Shown piece by piece: positions 15,827-23,793 of a stretch of 64,000 bases of DNA. The DNA lies in assembly GCF_028807635.1 (NCBI RefSeq), contig NZ_JARBAX010000001.1:2307001-2371000 (forward strand), in the 5' to 3' direction. How positions within the stretch are numbered: position 1 is the stretch's first letter; every line of letters starts with the position of its first letter. The notes beneath the pieces were generated by a model. It made no database searches, was not told the DNA's origin, and saw nothing but the letters and a program-made list of their open reading frames with translations. The translations under genes and the position numbers were made by a program. Source of the stretch: Streptomyces spiramyceticus (GTDB lineage: Bacteria > Actinomycetota > Actinomycetes > Streptomycetales > Streptomycetaceae).

Positions 15827-16384
15827 TCAGGCGCGTGACGCGACTGCGCGGCGCCGGTGGCGGGCGACCCTTTCCCGGTTGCCGCACACCTCGCTGGAGC
15901 ACCAGCGCCTGCGGCGCCCCCGGGACGTATCGAGGTACAGGCGACGGCAGTTGTCGCCCTCGCACTGGCGCAGGCCGGCGCGGGCGGCGGGGTCGGTCAG
16001 CAGGTCCACGGCGTCGCGGGCGACGGCGGCGAGCAGCGCCGCGCATCGGGGGGTGTCGCTGAGCGCCCTGACGAGGACGCCGTCCGCCGTACGTACGGCC
16101 CTGACGCCGGGCGGAGCGGTGGCGGCCAGGGCGTTGACGTACTCCAGGGCGCGGGGCGCGGGCCGCCCACCGAGCTCTGCGCGCACCAATTCGCCGACGT
16201 ACTCCCGCACTTCGACGAACCGGCGCACCCACCCGTCGTCGACAGCGTCGAGCGCCACGGTGCAGGGCACGAGCCCGGCGCCCACCAACCACTCCCGGAG
16301 CCGATCGGCGTCGTCGAGCTGCTCGGCGGGGTGCACTCCTGTCGCTACCAGATCCAGACAGACGCGTCCGGAGTCGTACCGCAT
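15827..16384 (-). CDS. CGNR zinc-finger transcriptional regulator (ABATE domain)
   Basis: 185-aa protein with an N-terminal ABATE domain (CLDLVATGVHPAEQLDD, typical stress-induced regulator domain) and a C-terminal CGNR zinc finger. The finger is seen as C-x4-C in QCEGDNCRRLYLDTSRGRRR and C-x4-C in WCSSEVCGNRERVARHRRR, with the naming Cys-Gly-Asn-Arg. The C-terminus is strongly basic, fitting nucleic-acid binding. Targets are unknown. It is in the same direction as sigU with a 61-bp gap, and 182 bp from the stop of nnaR; it may have its own promoter. Confidence 0.88.
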   Translation of the reverse strand: MRYDSGRVCLDLVATGVHPAEQLDDADRLREWLVGAGLVPCTVALDAVDDGWVRRFVEVREYVGELVRAELGGRPAPRALEYVNALAATAPPGVRAVRTADGVLVRALSDTPRCAALLAAVARDAVDLLTDPAARAGLRQCEGDNCRRLYLDTSRGRRRRWCSSEVCGNRERVARHRRRAVASRA

Positions 16385-16566
16385 GCGCGTGTCACCGCCT
16401 CGGGGTTACCGGTGGGTGTCGTCCCGTCCCCCCAGAGTGCCCGCCAACACGCCGGCCCGGAACCCCTCCCACCGCACGTGCGCCCCCCGGAGGCCTTCCG
16501 GGCTCCGCAGTTCGGGAAGGGGCGGGGCGAGGGAAACGGAACGCCCCCCGGTTCATGCCCCCCGGC

Positions 16567-17715
16567 TCACGCGTCCGCGTACTTCGTGTCTGCCGCCGGG
16601 TCCAGTGCCAGGCGGTAGCCGCGTTTGACCACCGTCTGGATGAGGTTGGGGGCGCCCAGGGCCGTGCGCAGGCGGGCCATTGCCGTTTCGACCGCGTGTT
16701 CGTCGCGGCCCGAGCCGGGCAGTGCGCGCAAGAGGTCCGCGCGGGAGACGACCCAGCCGGGGCGCCGCGCGAGCGTTCGCAGGAGGGACATTCCGGCGGG
16801 CGGCACGGGGCGTACCTCGCCGTCCAGGAGCACGGCGTGGCCGCGGATCTCGACGCTGCGGCCGGCGACCGGCAGCGTACGGGCGCGGCCCGGGAGCTCG
16901 CGGCAGATCAGCTGGACGAGCGGGCCGAGCCGGAAGCGGTCGGGCTGGACGGTGTCGATGCCCAGCGCCTGGAGGGGCAGGGCGGTGACCGGCCCTACGC
17001 ACGCCGCCAGTACGTCGTGGTTCAGCGCGGCCAGCAGCTCCGGGAGCATCCCGCGCTCCTCCGCCCGGGACAGCATCGACGCCGCCGCCGGGGCGCTGGT
17101 GAAGCTCACTGCTTCGAGGCCGCGGCCGACCGCAGCGTCGATGAGGCGGTCGAGCGGGGCTATGTCCTCGGGCGGCATCCAGCGGTAGACAGGCACGCCG
17201 ACGACCTCCGCGCCACCGGCCCGCAGCGCTTCGACGAAGCCGGGGAGTGGTTCGCCGTGCAGCTGGATCGCGATACGGCGGTCCGCGACGCCCTCCGCGA
17301 GGAGCCGGTCGAGGACTTCGGCCATGGATTCGGAGGACGGTGACCATTCCTCCGTGAGGCCCGCCGCGCGGATCGCGCCCTTGACCTTCGGGCCGCGGGC
17401 GAGGAGTTCGACGCCCTGGAGGCGGGCGAGGAGGTCCTCGCCGAGGCCCCAGCCGTCGGCCGCCTCCACCCACCCCCGGAAGCCGATCGCCGTGGTCGCG
17501 ATCACGACGTCGGGGGCCCGGTCGATGAGCTGCTTGGTGGTGGCGAGGAGTTCGCTGTCGTCGGCGAGCGGAACGATCCGCAGGGCCGGCGCGTGGAGTA
17601 CGGAGGCACCGCGCCGCGTCAGCAGCGTGCCCAGTTCGTCGGCACGCCGGGCCGCTGTGACACCGACGGTAAAGCCCTCGAGGGGGCCTTGCTGCTCTGC
17701 ATGCGTGGGGGACAT
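16567..17715 (-). CDS. nnaR: HemD-like/OmpR-type winged-helix fusion, nitrate assimilation regulator NnaR
   Basis: About 382 aa. Residues ~10-255 resemble uroporphyrinogen-III synthase (GFTVGVTAARRADELGTLL, VVIATTAIGFRGW, FTSAPAAASML, ACVGPVTALPL), and the C-terminal ~85 residues are an OmpR/PhoB-type DNA-binding domain (LLRTLARRPGWVVSRADLLR, AVETAMARLRTAL, VKRGYRLAL). The S. coelicolor protein of this architecture, NnaR, acts with GlnR to activate nitrate and nitrite assimilation genes, and the narK neighbour here fits. Whether the HemD part retains enzyme activity or acts as a sensor is not evident. Several in-frame starts exist (17778, 17751, 17733, 17715); I use MSPTHAEQQG because longer forms would read through the palindrome at 17761-17790, but the ribosome site is weak. 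Confidence 0.85.
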   Translation of the reverse strand: MSPTHAEQQGPLEGFTVGVTAARRADELGTLLTRRGASVLHAPALRIVPLADDSELLATTKQLIDRAPDVVIATTAIGFRGWVEAADGWGLGEDLLARLQGVELLARGPKVKGAIRAAGLTEEWSPSSESMAEVLDRLLAEGVADRRIAIQLHGEPLPGFVEALRAGGAEVVGVPVYRWMPPEDIAPLDRLIDAAVGRGLEAVSFTSAPAAASMLSRAEERGMLPELLAALNHDVLAACVGPVTALPLQALGIDTVQPDRFRLGPLVQLICRELPGRARTLPVAGRSVEIRGHAVLLDGEVRPVPPAGMSLLRTLARRPGWVVSRADLLRALPGSGRDEHAVETAMARLRTALGAPNLIQTVVKRGYRLALDPAADTKYADA

Positions 17716-17760
17716 GTCGTACCCGGCTCTCATACCGCTGTGCTGGTTCATGCGGATGGC

Positions 17761-17790
17761 CGAGCCTGTCACCAGCACGTGACAGGCTCG
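17761..17790 (-). terminator. Perfect 12-bp inverted repeat between narK and nnaR
   Basis: CGAGCCTGTCAC-N6-GTGACAGGCTCG, 40 bp beyond the narK stop and just upstream of the likely nnaR start. It may terminate narK or be an operator for a dimeric regulator such as NnaR itself; sequence alone cannot separate these. Confidence 0.6.
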
Positions 17791-17800
17791 GTTCCCGAAT

Positions 17801-17816
17801 ATTTCCCCGCCGTTAA
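17801..17816 (-). promoter_or_regulatory. GlnR-like half-site pair upstream of nnaR
   Basis: Minus strand reads TTAAC-N6-GAAAT, close to the GlnR element gTnAC-N6-GaAAC. It lies 13 bp after the narK stop and ~85 bp before the nnaR start, consistent with GlnR control of nnaR. A single pair with two deviations is weak evidence. Confidence 0.4.
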
Positions 17817-17829
17817 CGGGGCTGGCGGA

Positions 17830-19161
17830 TCAGACCTCGGCATAGGCGGGCTGCGGCTTTGCCTGCACCGCGACCGGCCGGCGAAGGTATACCGCCCAGG
17901 TCAGCGTGAAGCACACAGCGTAGAAGGCGAGGAAGGAGGCGAAGGCCGCCGTGCCCGTCCCGGCGGTGAGGAAGGACTGCCGGAAGGCCAGGTTGATCGC
18001 GAGCCCGCCGAGCGCGCCGACCGCACCGATCAGGCCCATCGAGGCCCCGGAGAGCCGCCGCCCGTACGCCGCGGCCGCCTCGCCCGTCATGCCCTTGGCC
18101 AGCGCCTTCGCCTGGAAGATCGCGGGGATCATCTTGTACGTCGAACCGTTGCCGAGGCCGGTCAGGACGAAGAGGGCAATGAAGCCGGTCAGGAAGACCG
18201 GGAGCGACTCGGACACGGAGGCGTAGACGACGACCCCGGTCGCACCCGCCATCGCGGCGAAGTTCCACAGCGTGATGCGGGCGCCGCCGAAGCGGTCGGC
18301 GAGGGAGCCGCCGAGGGGGCGGATCAGGGAGCCGAGGAGCGGGCCGATGAAGGTGAGCGAGGCGGCCTGCAGCGGCGTACGACCGAACTGCGTCTGGAGG
18401 ACCAGGCCGAAGGCGAAGCTGTAGCCGATGAAGGAGCCGAAGGTCCCGACGTACAGGAAGGACATGATCCAGGTGTGCGGGTCGCGCACGGCGGCCTTCG
18501 CCGCCCCTGTGTCGTTGCGTACGGGCGCCAGGTTGTCCATCCACAGCACGGCGCAGACGGCCGCGACGATGATCAGGGGGATGTACGCGGCGAGCAGGAT
18601 GCGGGGGTGGGTCGCGCCTGCCGTGCCGATGACGAGCAGGCCGACGAGCTGCACCACGGGTACGCCGATGTTGCCGCCGCCCGCGTTGAGGCCCAGCGCC
18701 CAGCCCTTCTTACGGAGCGGGAAGAAGGAGTTGATGTTGGTCATGGAGGAGGCGAAGTTTCCGCCACCGACGCCGGTGAGGGCCGCGACCACCATGAAGG
18801 TGGTGTAGGAGGTGCCCGGTTCCATGACGGCGTACGCCGCACCCGTCGGCAGGAGCAGCATCAGCGCGCTGAAGACCGTCCAGTTCCGGCCGCCGAAGCG
18901 CGCTACGGCGAAGGTGTACGGGACCCGGACGAGGGCCCCGATCAGGGTGGCCGTCGCGATCAGGAAGAACTTCCCGGCCGGATCCACGCCGTACTCCGGG
19001 CCCATGAAGAGCACCATGACGGACCACAGGGTCCAGATGGAGAAGCCGATGTGCTCGGAAAATACGGAGAAGAACAGATTGCGCCGGGCAATCCGCTCCC
19101 CCGTTTCCTTCCAGAAGGTCTCGTCCTCGGGGTCCCACTGTTCGATCCACCGGCCTGCCAT
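17830..19161 (-). CDS. narK: NarK-type nitrate/nitrite MFS transporter
   Basis: Integral membrane transporter, 443 aa, 12 predicted helices. The nitrate-porter signatures are visible in both halves: VGGGNFASSMTNINSFFP with the following GWALGLNAGGGNIGVP, and LTGLGNGSTYKMIPAIF near residue 345. The arginine expected in the nitrate path is present (ALVRVPYTFAVARFGGRNW). It takes up nitrate and/or expels nitrite. The start MAGRWIEQWD follows a GGAGG ribosome site. Pairing with nnaR downstream suggests an assimilatory import role, but exchange function is equally possible. A weak GlnR-like site lies upstream at 19222-19237. Confidence 0.92.
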   Translation of the reverse strand: MAGRWIEQWDPEDETFWKETGERIARRNLFFSVFSEHIGFSIWTLWSVMVLFMGPEYGVDPAGKFFLIATATLIGALVRVPYTFAVARFGGRNWTVFSALMLLLPTGAAYAVMEPGTSYTTFMVVAALTGVGGGNFASSMTNINSFFPLRKKGWALGLNAGGGNIGVPVVQLVGLLVIGTAGATHPRILLAAYIPLIIVAAVCAVLWMDNLAPVRNDTGAAKAAVRDPHTWIMSFLYVGTFGSFIGYSFAFGLVLQTQFGRTPLQAASLTFIGPLLGSLIRPLGGSLADRFGGARITLWNFAAMAGATGVVVYASVSESLPVFLTGFIALFVLTGLGNGSTYKMIPAIFQAKALAKGMTGEAAAAYGRRLSGASMGLIGAVGALGGLAINLAFRQSFLTAGTGTAAFASFLAFYAVCFTLTWAVYLRRPVAVQAKPQPAYAEV

Positions 19162-19221
19162 GACGCGCCTCCACGGGTATCGGGTCGTGGAAGCGACGCT
19201 AGGTACGGCGGATTTCAGTCC

Positions 19222-19237
19222 CGTGCCGTGAGGTGAC
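19222..19237 (-). promoter_or_regulatory. Weak GlnR-like element upstream of narK
   Basis: Minus strand reads GTCAC-N6-GCACG, with a perfect first half-site and a poor second one, about 60-75 bp upstream of the narK start. A possible -10 (TACCTAGCGT) lies between it and the gene. Confidence 0.3.
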
Positions 19238-19266
19238 CGGCGCGCAACCTTGCTCTCACCCGGCGG

Positions 19267-20493
19267 TCAGTGCTTGTGTGAGCGGCTTGACTTCCGGGGT
19301 GACCCATTGGGCCACAGGCGGGGCTTGCGCTGGGCTGCGACGTCTTCCAGCCAACCGACAGTGATGATCATCAGGCCGATGAGCGGCCAGACGACGATCA
19401 GCATCAGCGTGGTGTACGCGTCCTCGATGTAGCCAGAGTACGTGGGCCAGACGCCCGGGATCTCGAAGAGCAGGTCGATGACGGGGATGGTCGCCATGAT
19501 CAGCATGTTGTGCCAGAGGTAGATCGTCACCGCCCGGTTGTTCGCCAGCGTGATCACCGTGTCGAAGCCCTTCAGCTTCGGTGGCAGTTCCTTCCAGGAC
19601 GGCGAGTACTGGAGGAGGATCACACAGAAGCCGAACGACCAGCACGCCTGGGCGAGCGGGATGTCGTTGAGGTCCCAGCCGTCCGCGGTGAGATGGCCGG
19701 ATGCCCACCACAGGCCGAACGCCATGACCATCGCGGAAACTGACACCGATATGTAGCGCGGGACCTTCTGGAACAGGCCGTCGTTGTGGGCGAAGCCGAG
19801 CATCCAGCAGGAGGCGTACACCGCGAAGTCAGTGACGGCGTTGCCGGCCTCGCCGGGGATCGTCACCAGGCCGGTGCCGATGACCGCGGTGACACCGAGC
19901 GGCGCGAACAGGGCCACCCACGGGACCCTGCGGAACGCCCACAGCAGCAGCGGCGACGCGATGACGAACCACAGGTAGGCGCGGATGTACCAGAGGGGAC
20001 CGGCGGCCTGGACCGCCCAGGTGTCCTCCAGGAGGCCCGGCTTGTCACCGCTGTGCCAGGGGTACGGCGGTGCCCCGAGCGGGAAGACGTAGTTGGCGAG
20101 CTTGACGAACCACCACAGGCCTTCCTCCTTCAGCGGCTCCCAGCCGAAATAGAACATGATCGGCACGATGGTGAGCGAGAACGCCCACATGGGCGGCAGC
20201 AGCCGTCGGACACGGCCACGGATGACGCCCGCCGCCGGCCGCTTCAGGGAGCGCGCCATCAGCGACCCGGCCAGCGCGAACATCACGCCCATGGACGGGA
20301 AGAGCACGGTCAGCCAGGCCCAGCCGAAGATGTGGTAGACGACGACGCGGACGAGCGCGACGGCCCGCAGCACGTCGAGATACCGGTCGCGGCCGGGCGG
20401 TCCCGCAGTGGGCGCGGCGGACGGACGTGGCCCGGCCTGTGCCCGCGGCATCGGGGCGGTGGCGTCGATCGGGCCGGTGGTACCGAAGGTCAT
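19267..20493 (-). CDS. Acyltransferase family 3 membrane protein coupled to the mat locus
   Basis: 408-aa polytopic membrane protein of the acyltransferase-3 (OafA/YrhL) family, which O-acetylates or otherwise acylates cell-surface sugars. It begins with a Pro/Ala-rich cytoplasmic tail, then RDRYLDVLRAVALVRVVVYH, in which the usual family Arg and His are present, and about ten hydrophobic helices; NRAVTIYLWHNMLI is the typical C-terminal family motif. Its ATG overlaps the stop of matB (ATGA), so it is translated with the polysaccharide synthase. The inferred job is modification of the MatB polymer, perhaps succinylation or acetylation. The C-terminus is basic (KSSRSHKH). The start MTFGTTGP is fixed by the overlap; upstream reading in this frame is shadow sequence. 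Confidence 0.87.
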   Translation of the reverse strand: MTFGTTGPIDATAPMPRAQAGPRPSAAPTAGPPGRDRYLDVLRAVALVRVVVYHIFGWAWLTVLFPSMGVMFALAGSLMARSLKRPAAGVIRGRVRRLLPPMWAFSLTIVPIMFYFGWEPLKEEGLWWFVKLANYVFPLGAPPYPWHSGDKPGLLEDTWAVQAAGPLWYIRAYLWFVIASPLLLWAFRRVPWVALFAPLGVTAVIGTGLVTIPGEAGNAVTDFAVYASCWMLGFAHNDGLFQKVPRYISVSVSAMVMAFGLWWASGHLTADGWDLNDIPLAQACWSFGFCVILLQYSPSWKELPPKLKGFDTVITLANNRAVTIYLWHNMLIMATIPVIDLLFEIPGVWPTYSGYIEDAYTTLMLIVVWPLIGLMIITVGWLEDVAAQRKPRLWPNGSPRKSSRSHKH

Positions 20494-22685
20494 GCGACGG
20501 GCCTCTTCTCGTTGCTCCGCTGACGCTGCGCCGGGATGGAGCCGGGCGCCTCGACCACACCGGTGCGGCGCAGCTTCTGCCAGCGCAGCCGGCCACCGGT
20601 GAGTGCGGTGATCCAGGACTGGAGCAGCACGACGTACATCAGCTGCCGGTAGAGGATCTGCTGGAGGGGCAGCGAGATCAGGTGGGTCATCTTCTCCCGG
20701 TCGAGCCGGAAGGCGTACGCGGCGCAGACCGCCTGTATGGCGAGCACGCCGAGCCAGGCGACGACGGTCTTCTGGGTGGGGCCGAAGACCAGGCCGTACA
20801 GCAGGAATACGTCGATGAGCGGCGCCAGCAGCGGGAACAGCACCATGAAGAGGGAGACGAGCGGAAGGCCCACCCGGCCGAAGCGCCCGGAAGGGCCGCG
20901 TTCGATGACGGCGCGGCGGTGCTTCCAGATCGCCTGCATGGTGCCGTAGCTCCAGCGGTAGCGCTGGGACCACAGCTGCTGCACGCTCTCCGGTGCCTCG
21001 GTCCAGGCGCGGGCCTTCTCCGCGTACACGACGCGCCAGCCGTCGCGGTGCAGCGCCATGGTGACGTCGGTGTCCTCGGCGAGGGTGTCCTCGCTCATGC
21101 CGCCGAAGCGGTGCAGCGCGTCGGCGCGGAAGGCGCCGACCGCGCCGGGGATCGTCGGCATGCAGCCCAGCAGGTCGTACATGCGGCGGTCGAGGTTGAA
21201 GCCCATCACGTACTCGATGTGCTGCCACGCGCCGATGAGCGAATCGCGGTTGCCGACCTTGGCGTTGCCCGCGACGGCGCCGACGCGCGGGTCGCCGAAG
21301 GGCTGGACGAGCTCGCGGACGGTGGCCGGCTCGAAGACCGTGTCGCCGTCCATCATGACGACGATGTCGAAACGGGCGTGCGCGATGCCGTTGTTGAGGG
21401 CGGCGGGCTTGCCCGCGTTCTCCTGGCGTACGACGCGTACGTTCGGCAGGCGCATCGCCTCGACGATGTCCGCCGTGCCGTCCGTCGAGCCGTCGTCGAT
21501 GACGATGACCTCGATGGGGTGCTCGCTGGACATCAGGGAGTGCACCGTATTGGCGATGCACTCGCGTTCGTTGTACGCCGGGACGAGCACCGAGACGGGG
21601 CGGGTGACCGGCGGGCCCCAGCTGAACGTCCGCCTGCGCACCTTGCGGGCGTGCAGGACCGACAGCAGCAGCATCAGGCCGAAACGCAGCATGACGAGGA
21701 CGCCGATGGCGGCGAGGCCGACGACCAGGACGCTGGTGGTCTTCTCGGAGAACGCCACGGCGTAGACCCAGGCCTTGCCCTTCCACAGCTCGGGGCCTGT
21801 GACCTCGGTGTGGGCGGAGGGTGCGCCCAGGGCCTCGGTGAGGTTGTTGAACCGGTAGCCGCGCTCCTGCATCGAGGGCAGGAAGCGGTCGAGGGCCGCC
21901 ACGGTCTGCGAGCGGTCGCCGCCGGAGTCGTGCATCAGCACGATCGAGCCCTCGGTGCCCTTGGGGGTGGCTCTCTTGATGATCGCCTCGACGCCGGGGC
22001 GCTTCCAGTCCTCGGAGTCGGTGTTGTTGAACGCCGTGATGTAGCCGCGGCTGCCTATGTACTGCGTGACCGGCCAGGACTTGTTGTCGAGGGCGTCGGA
22101 GAACGAGGAGTACGGCGGGCGGAAGAGAGAGGTGCGGATACCGGCCGCGCCCGCGATCGCGAGCTGGTTCTGGGACAGCTCCCAGTCGATGCGGGACTTG
22201 GTCTGGAAGGAGAGATCGGGGTGATTGAAGGTGTGCAGCCCGACCTCGTGCCCTTCGTGCACCATCCGCTCGACCAGGTCCGGGTGGCGCGAGGCCATCG
22301 TGCCGGTGACGAAGAAGACGCCGTGCGCGTCGTACTGCTTGAGCTTGTCGAGAACCTTCGGCGTCCACAGGGGGTCGGGGCCGTCGTCGAAGGTCAGGAC
22401 GAGCCTGCGGTCGGGGATGCTCAGTGCCTTGGGGTCCTGCGCGCTACGCGCGTCAATGACCGGGCCGCCCTTGAGGATGCGCTCGGGGACCTGGTCGATG
22501 GGGGCCGGGGGGCGGACCCTGTGGTCGGCGAGGATCTCGCTGTGTACGTAGCCGCGCAGCATCAGCATGGCGAGCAGCGCCACCAGGAACAGCGAAGGCA
22601 GCAGATAGCGCATGGGTATACGGCGCCGAATGGTGCGTCGCCGTCTGCGGGTGGCGCGAGCGGTGCGCCTGCCGTGGGATGCCAT
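20490..22685 (-). CDS. matB: MatB: fused polysaccharide deacetylase (NodB) and processive GT2 synthase
   Basis: Bifunctional envelope enzyme of 731 aa. After a very basic N-terminus and one helix (~residues 25-44) there is an extracytoplasmic NodB deacetylase domain with the metal/catalytic motifs TFDDGPDPLWTP, HTFNHPDL and RPPYSSF. A second helix leads to a cytoplasmic GT2 domain with VPAYNE, IDDGSTDGT, MMDGDTVFEP, EDTDV and the processive QRYRW motif, and then three or so C-terminal helices. The layout joins in one chain the activities of PgaB (deacetylase) and PgaC (synthase), which make poly-beta-1,6-N-acetylglucosamine. In Streptomyces, MatB with MatA makes the polymer that causes pellet-type mycelial aggregation. 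MatA ends 6 bp upstream and the acyltransferase overlaps downstream. Confidence 0.92.
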   Translation of the reverse strand: MASHGRRTARATRRRRRTIRRRIPMRYLLPSLFLVALLAMLMLRGYVHSEILADHRVRPPAPIDQVPERILKGGPVIDARSAQDPKALSIPDRRLVLTFDDGPDPLWTPKVLDKLKQYDAHGVFFVTGTMASRHPDLVERMVHEGHEVGLHTFNHPDLSFQTKSRIDWELSQNQLAIAGAAGIRTSLFRPPYSSFSDALDNKSWPVTQYIGSRGYITAFNNTDSEDWKRPGVEAIIKRATPKGTEGSIVLMHDSGGDRSQTVAALDRFLPSMQERGYRFNNLTEALGAPSAHTEVTGPELWKGKAWVYAVAFSEKTTSVLVVGLAAIGVLVMLRFGLMLLLSVLHARKVRRRTFSWGPPVTRPVSVLVPAYNERECIANTVHSLMSSEHPIEVIVIDDGSTDGTADIVEAMRLPNVRVVRQENAGKPAALNNGIAHARFDIVVMMDGDTVFEPATVRELVQPFGDPRVGAVAGNAKVGNRDSLIGAWQHIEYVMGFNLDRRMYDLLGCMPTIPGAVGAFRADALHRFGGMSEDTLAEDTDVTMALHRDGWRVVYAEKARAWTEAPESVQQLWSQRYRWSYGTMQAIWKHRRAVIERGPSGRFGRVGLPLVSLFMVLFPLLAPLIDVFLLYGLVFGPTQKTVVAWLGVLAIQAVCAAYAFRLDREKMTHLISLPLQQILYRQLMYVVLLQSWITALTGGRLRWQKLRRTGVVEAPGSIPAQRQRSNEKRPVA

Positions 22686-22691
22686 CTCTGA

Positions 22692-23645
22692 CTACGTGCC
22701 TTTCGCGGCAAATTCGCTGGTGGTGCCGCCCGAGCCGGCATCCGGGTCGGTGCCGGCACCGGGGTCGGTGCCTGGGTCGTTGCTGCCCGGGTCCGTGGGG
22801 TCGGTGCCCGTGCCGGGATCGGTGGCCGGGTCGGTGCCCGGGTCGGCGCCGGGGTCCGTGCCCGTGTCGGGATCGGTGCCGGTGTCCGGGTCGGTGCCGG
22901 GGTCGGTCGCCGGGTCCGTGCCCGCGTCGGGGTCCGGGTTCGTGTCGGGGTCGGTGTTGGCGTTCTGAGGCGGGCGGTTGCCGGCCGGGGCGCCGGTGCT
23001 CTCGGTGGCCGGTCGACCCGGCTCGGGGGCGACGGGGCGGCTGGTGCTCGACGTGCCGCCGGCCGCGGGCTGCGCGGTGGTGCTTGCCGATCCGGTGGGG
23101 GTCGCGCCCGGCGTCTGCCCGGGGGTGGCTCCCGGATCGAGGGGATCGTCGGGGGCGGGGGAGATCTCGACGGTGTCCGGATTCTTCTTGTCGTCGGCGA
23201 GACCGGGTATCTGGAGCCAGGGCGCGGTGGAGTTGCCACCGGCCAGGGCGACTATGAGCGTGATGGCGTAACAGGCGCAGGCGGTGGCGAGAACCCAGCC
23301 GACGCGGCGGAGCTTCTTGCTCCTGTTGCCGCTCTCGTCGACGAACACCGGCCCGTCGGAGCCCTCCTGGGGCTCCAGGACACCCGGCAGCTCCGACACC
23401 GGCCGGCCGAGGCCGTCGAACTGCACCGATTCGTCAAACTGCGCCGCGCGGTCCAACTGCACAGTGCCGTCGAACTGCACAGTGCCGTCAAACTGCGCCG
23501 CGCCGTCGAACTGCCCGATGCTGTCGAACTGCCTGGTGCCGTCGACCCGCACAGTGTCGAGCTGCACAGTGACGTCATTGAGATCTTCGGGATACCCGAA
23601 CCGGGCATCCGCATCCTCTCGCCAATTCTCCACAGTCGTACGCAC
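22692..23645 (-). CDS. matA: MatA-like membrane protein with hexapeptide and Asp-Pro repeats
   Basis: About 317 aa, one transmembrane helix (VGWVLATACACYAITLIVAL, residues ~143-162). The cytoplasmic part carries about seven copies of a six-residue repeat of form D-x-x-x-Q-F (residues ~33-82), visible as an 18-bp DNA period. The outer part (~155 residues) is Pro/Thr/Gly-rich and ends in many DPDTGTDP-type units before TSEFAAKGT. It lies immediately upstream of matB and matches the position of MatA, required with MatB for mycelial aggregation in S. coelicolor and S. lividans. I chose the GTG at VRTTVENWRE, which has GGGGGA just upstream; a GTG four codons later is possible. Biochemical role unknown; a scaffold for MatB is a guess. 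Confidence 0.75.
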   Translation of the reverse strand: MRTTVENWREDADARFGYPEDLNDVTVQLDTVRVDGTRQFDSIGQFDGAAQFDGTVQFDGTVQLDRAAQFDESVQFDGLGRPVSELPGVLEPQEGSDGPVFVDESGNRSKKLRRVGWVLATACACYAITLIVALAGGNSTAPWLQIPGLADDKKNPDTVEISPAPDDPLDPGATPGQTPGATPTGSASTTAQPAAGGTSSTSRPVAPEPGRPATESTGAPAGNRPPQNANTDPDTNPDPDAGTDPATDPGTDPDTGTDPDTGTDPGADPGTDPATDPGTGTDPTDPGSNDPGTDPGAGTDPDAGSGGTTSEFAAKGT

Positions 23646-23793
23646 ATCCCCCACACAGAAAGTGATTCGGGTGCGCACTGCGACTACTGGATACCTGCCG
23701 TCGGACCGGGCCCCCACCCACCCCGAGCGCCCCCTACCACACCGCACCCAGGCGATGAATGTAGCGCACGCCGATGACAGTAGGGCTGCCGAG

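Noticed and set aside
19267..22368. A 1033-codon minus frame that would join the acyltransferase to upstream sequence
   Set aside because: The first ~620 codons are out of frame with matB and have shadow composition; the real start is the ATGA overlap at 20493.
23400..23545. 18-bp repeats suggesting a CRISPR or iteron
   Set aside because: They encode the D-x-x-x-Q-F units of MatA and lie fully inside its reading frame; no origin or cas genes nearby.
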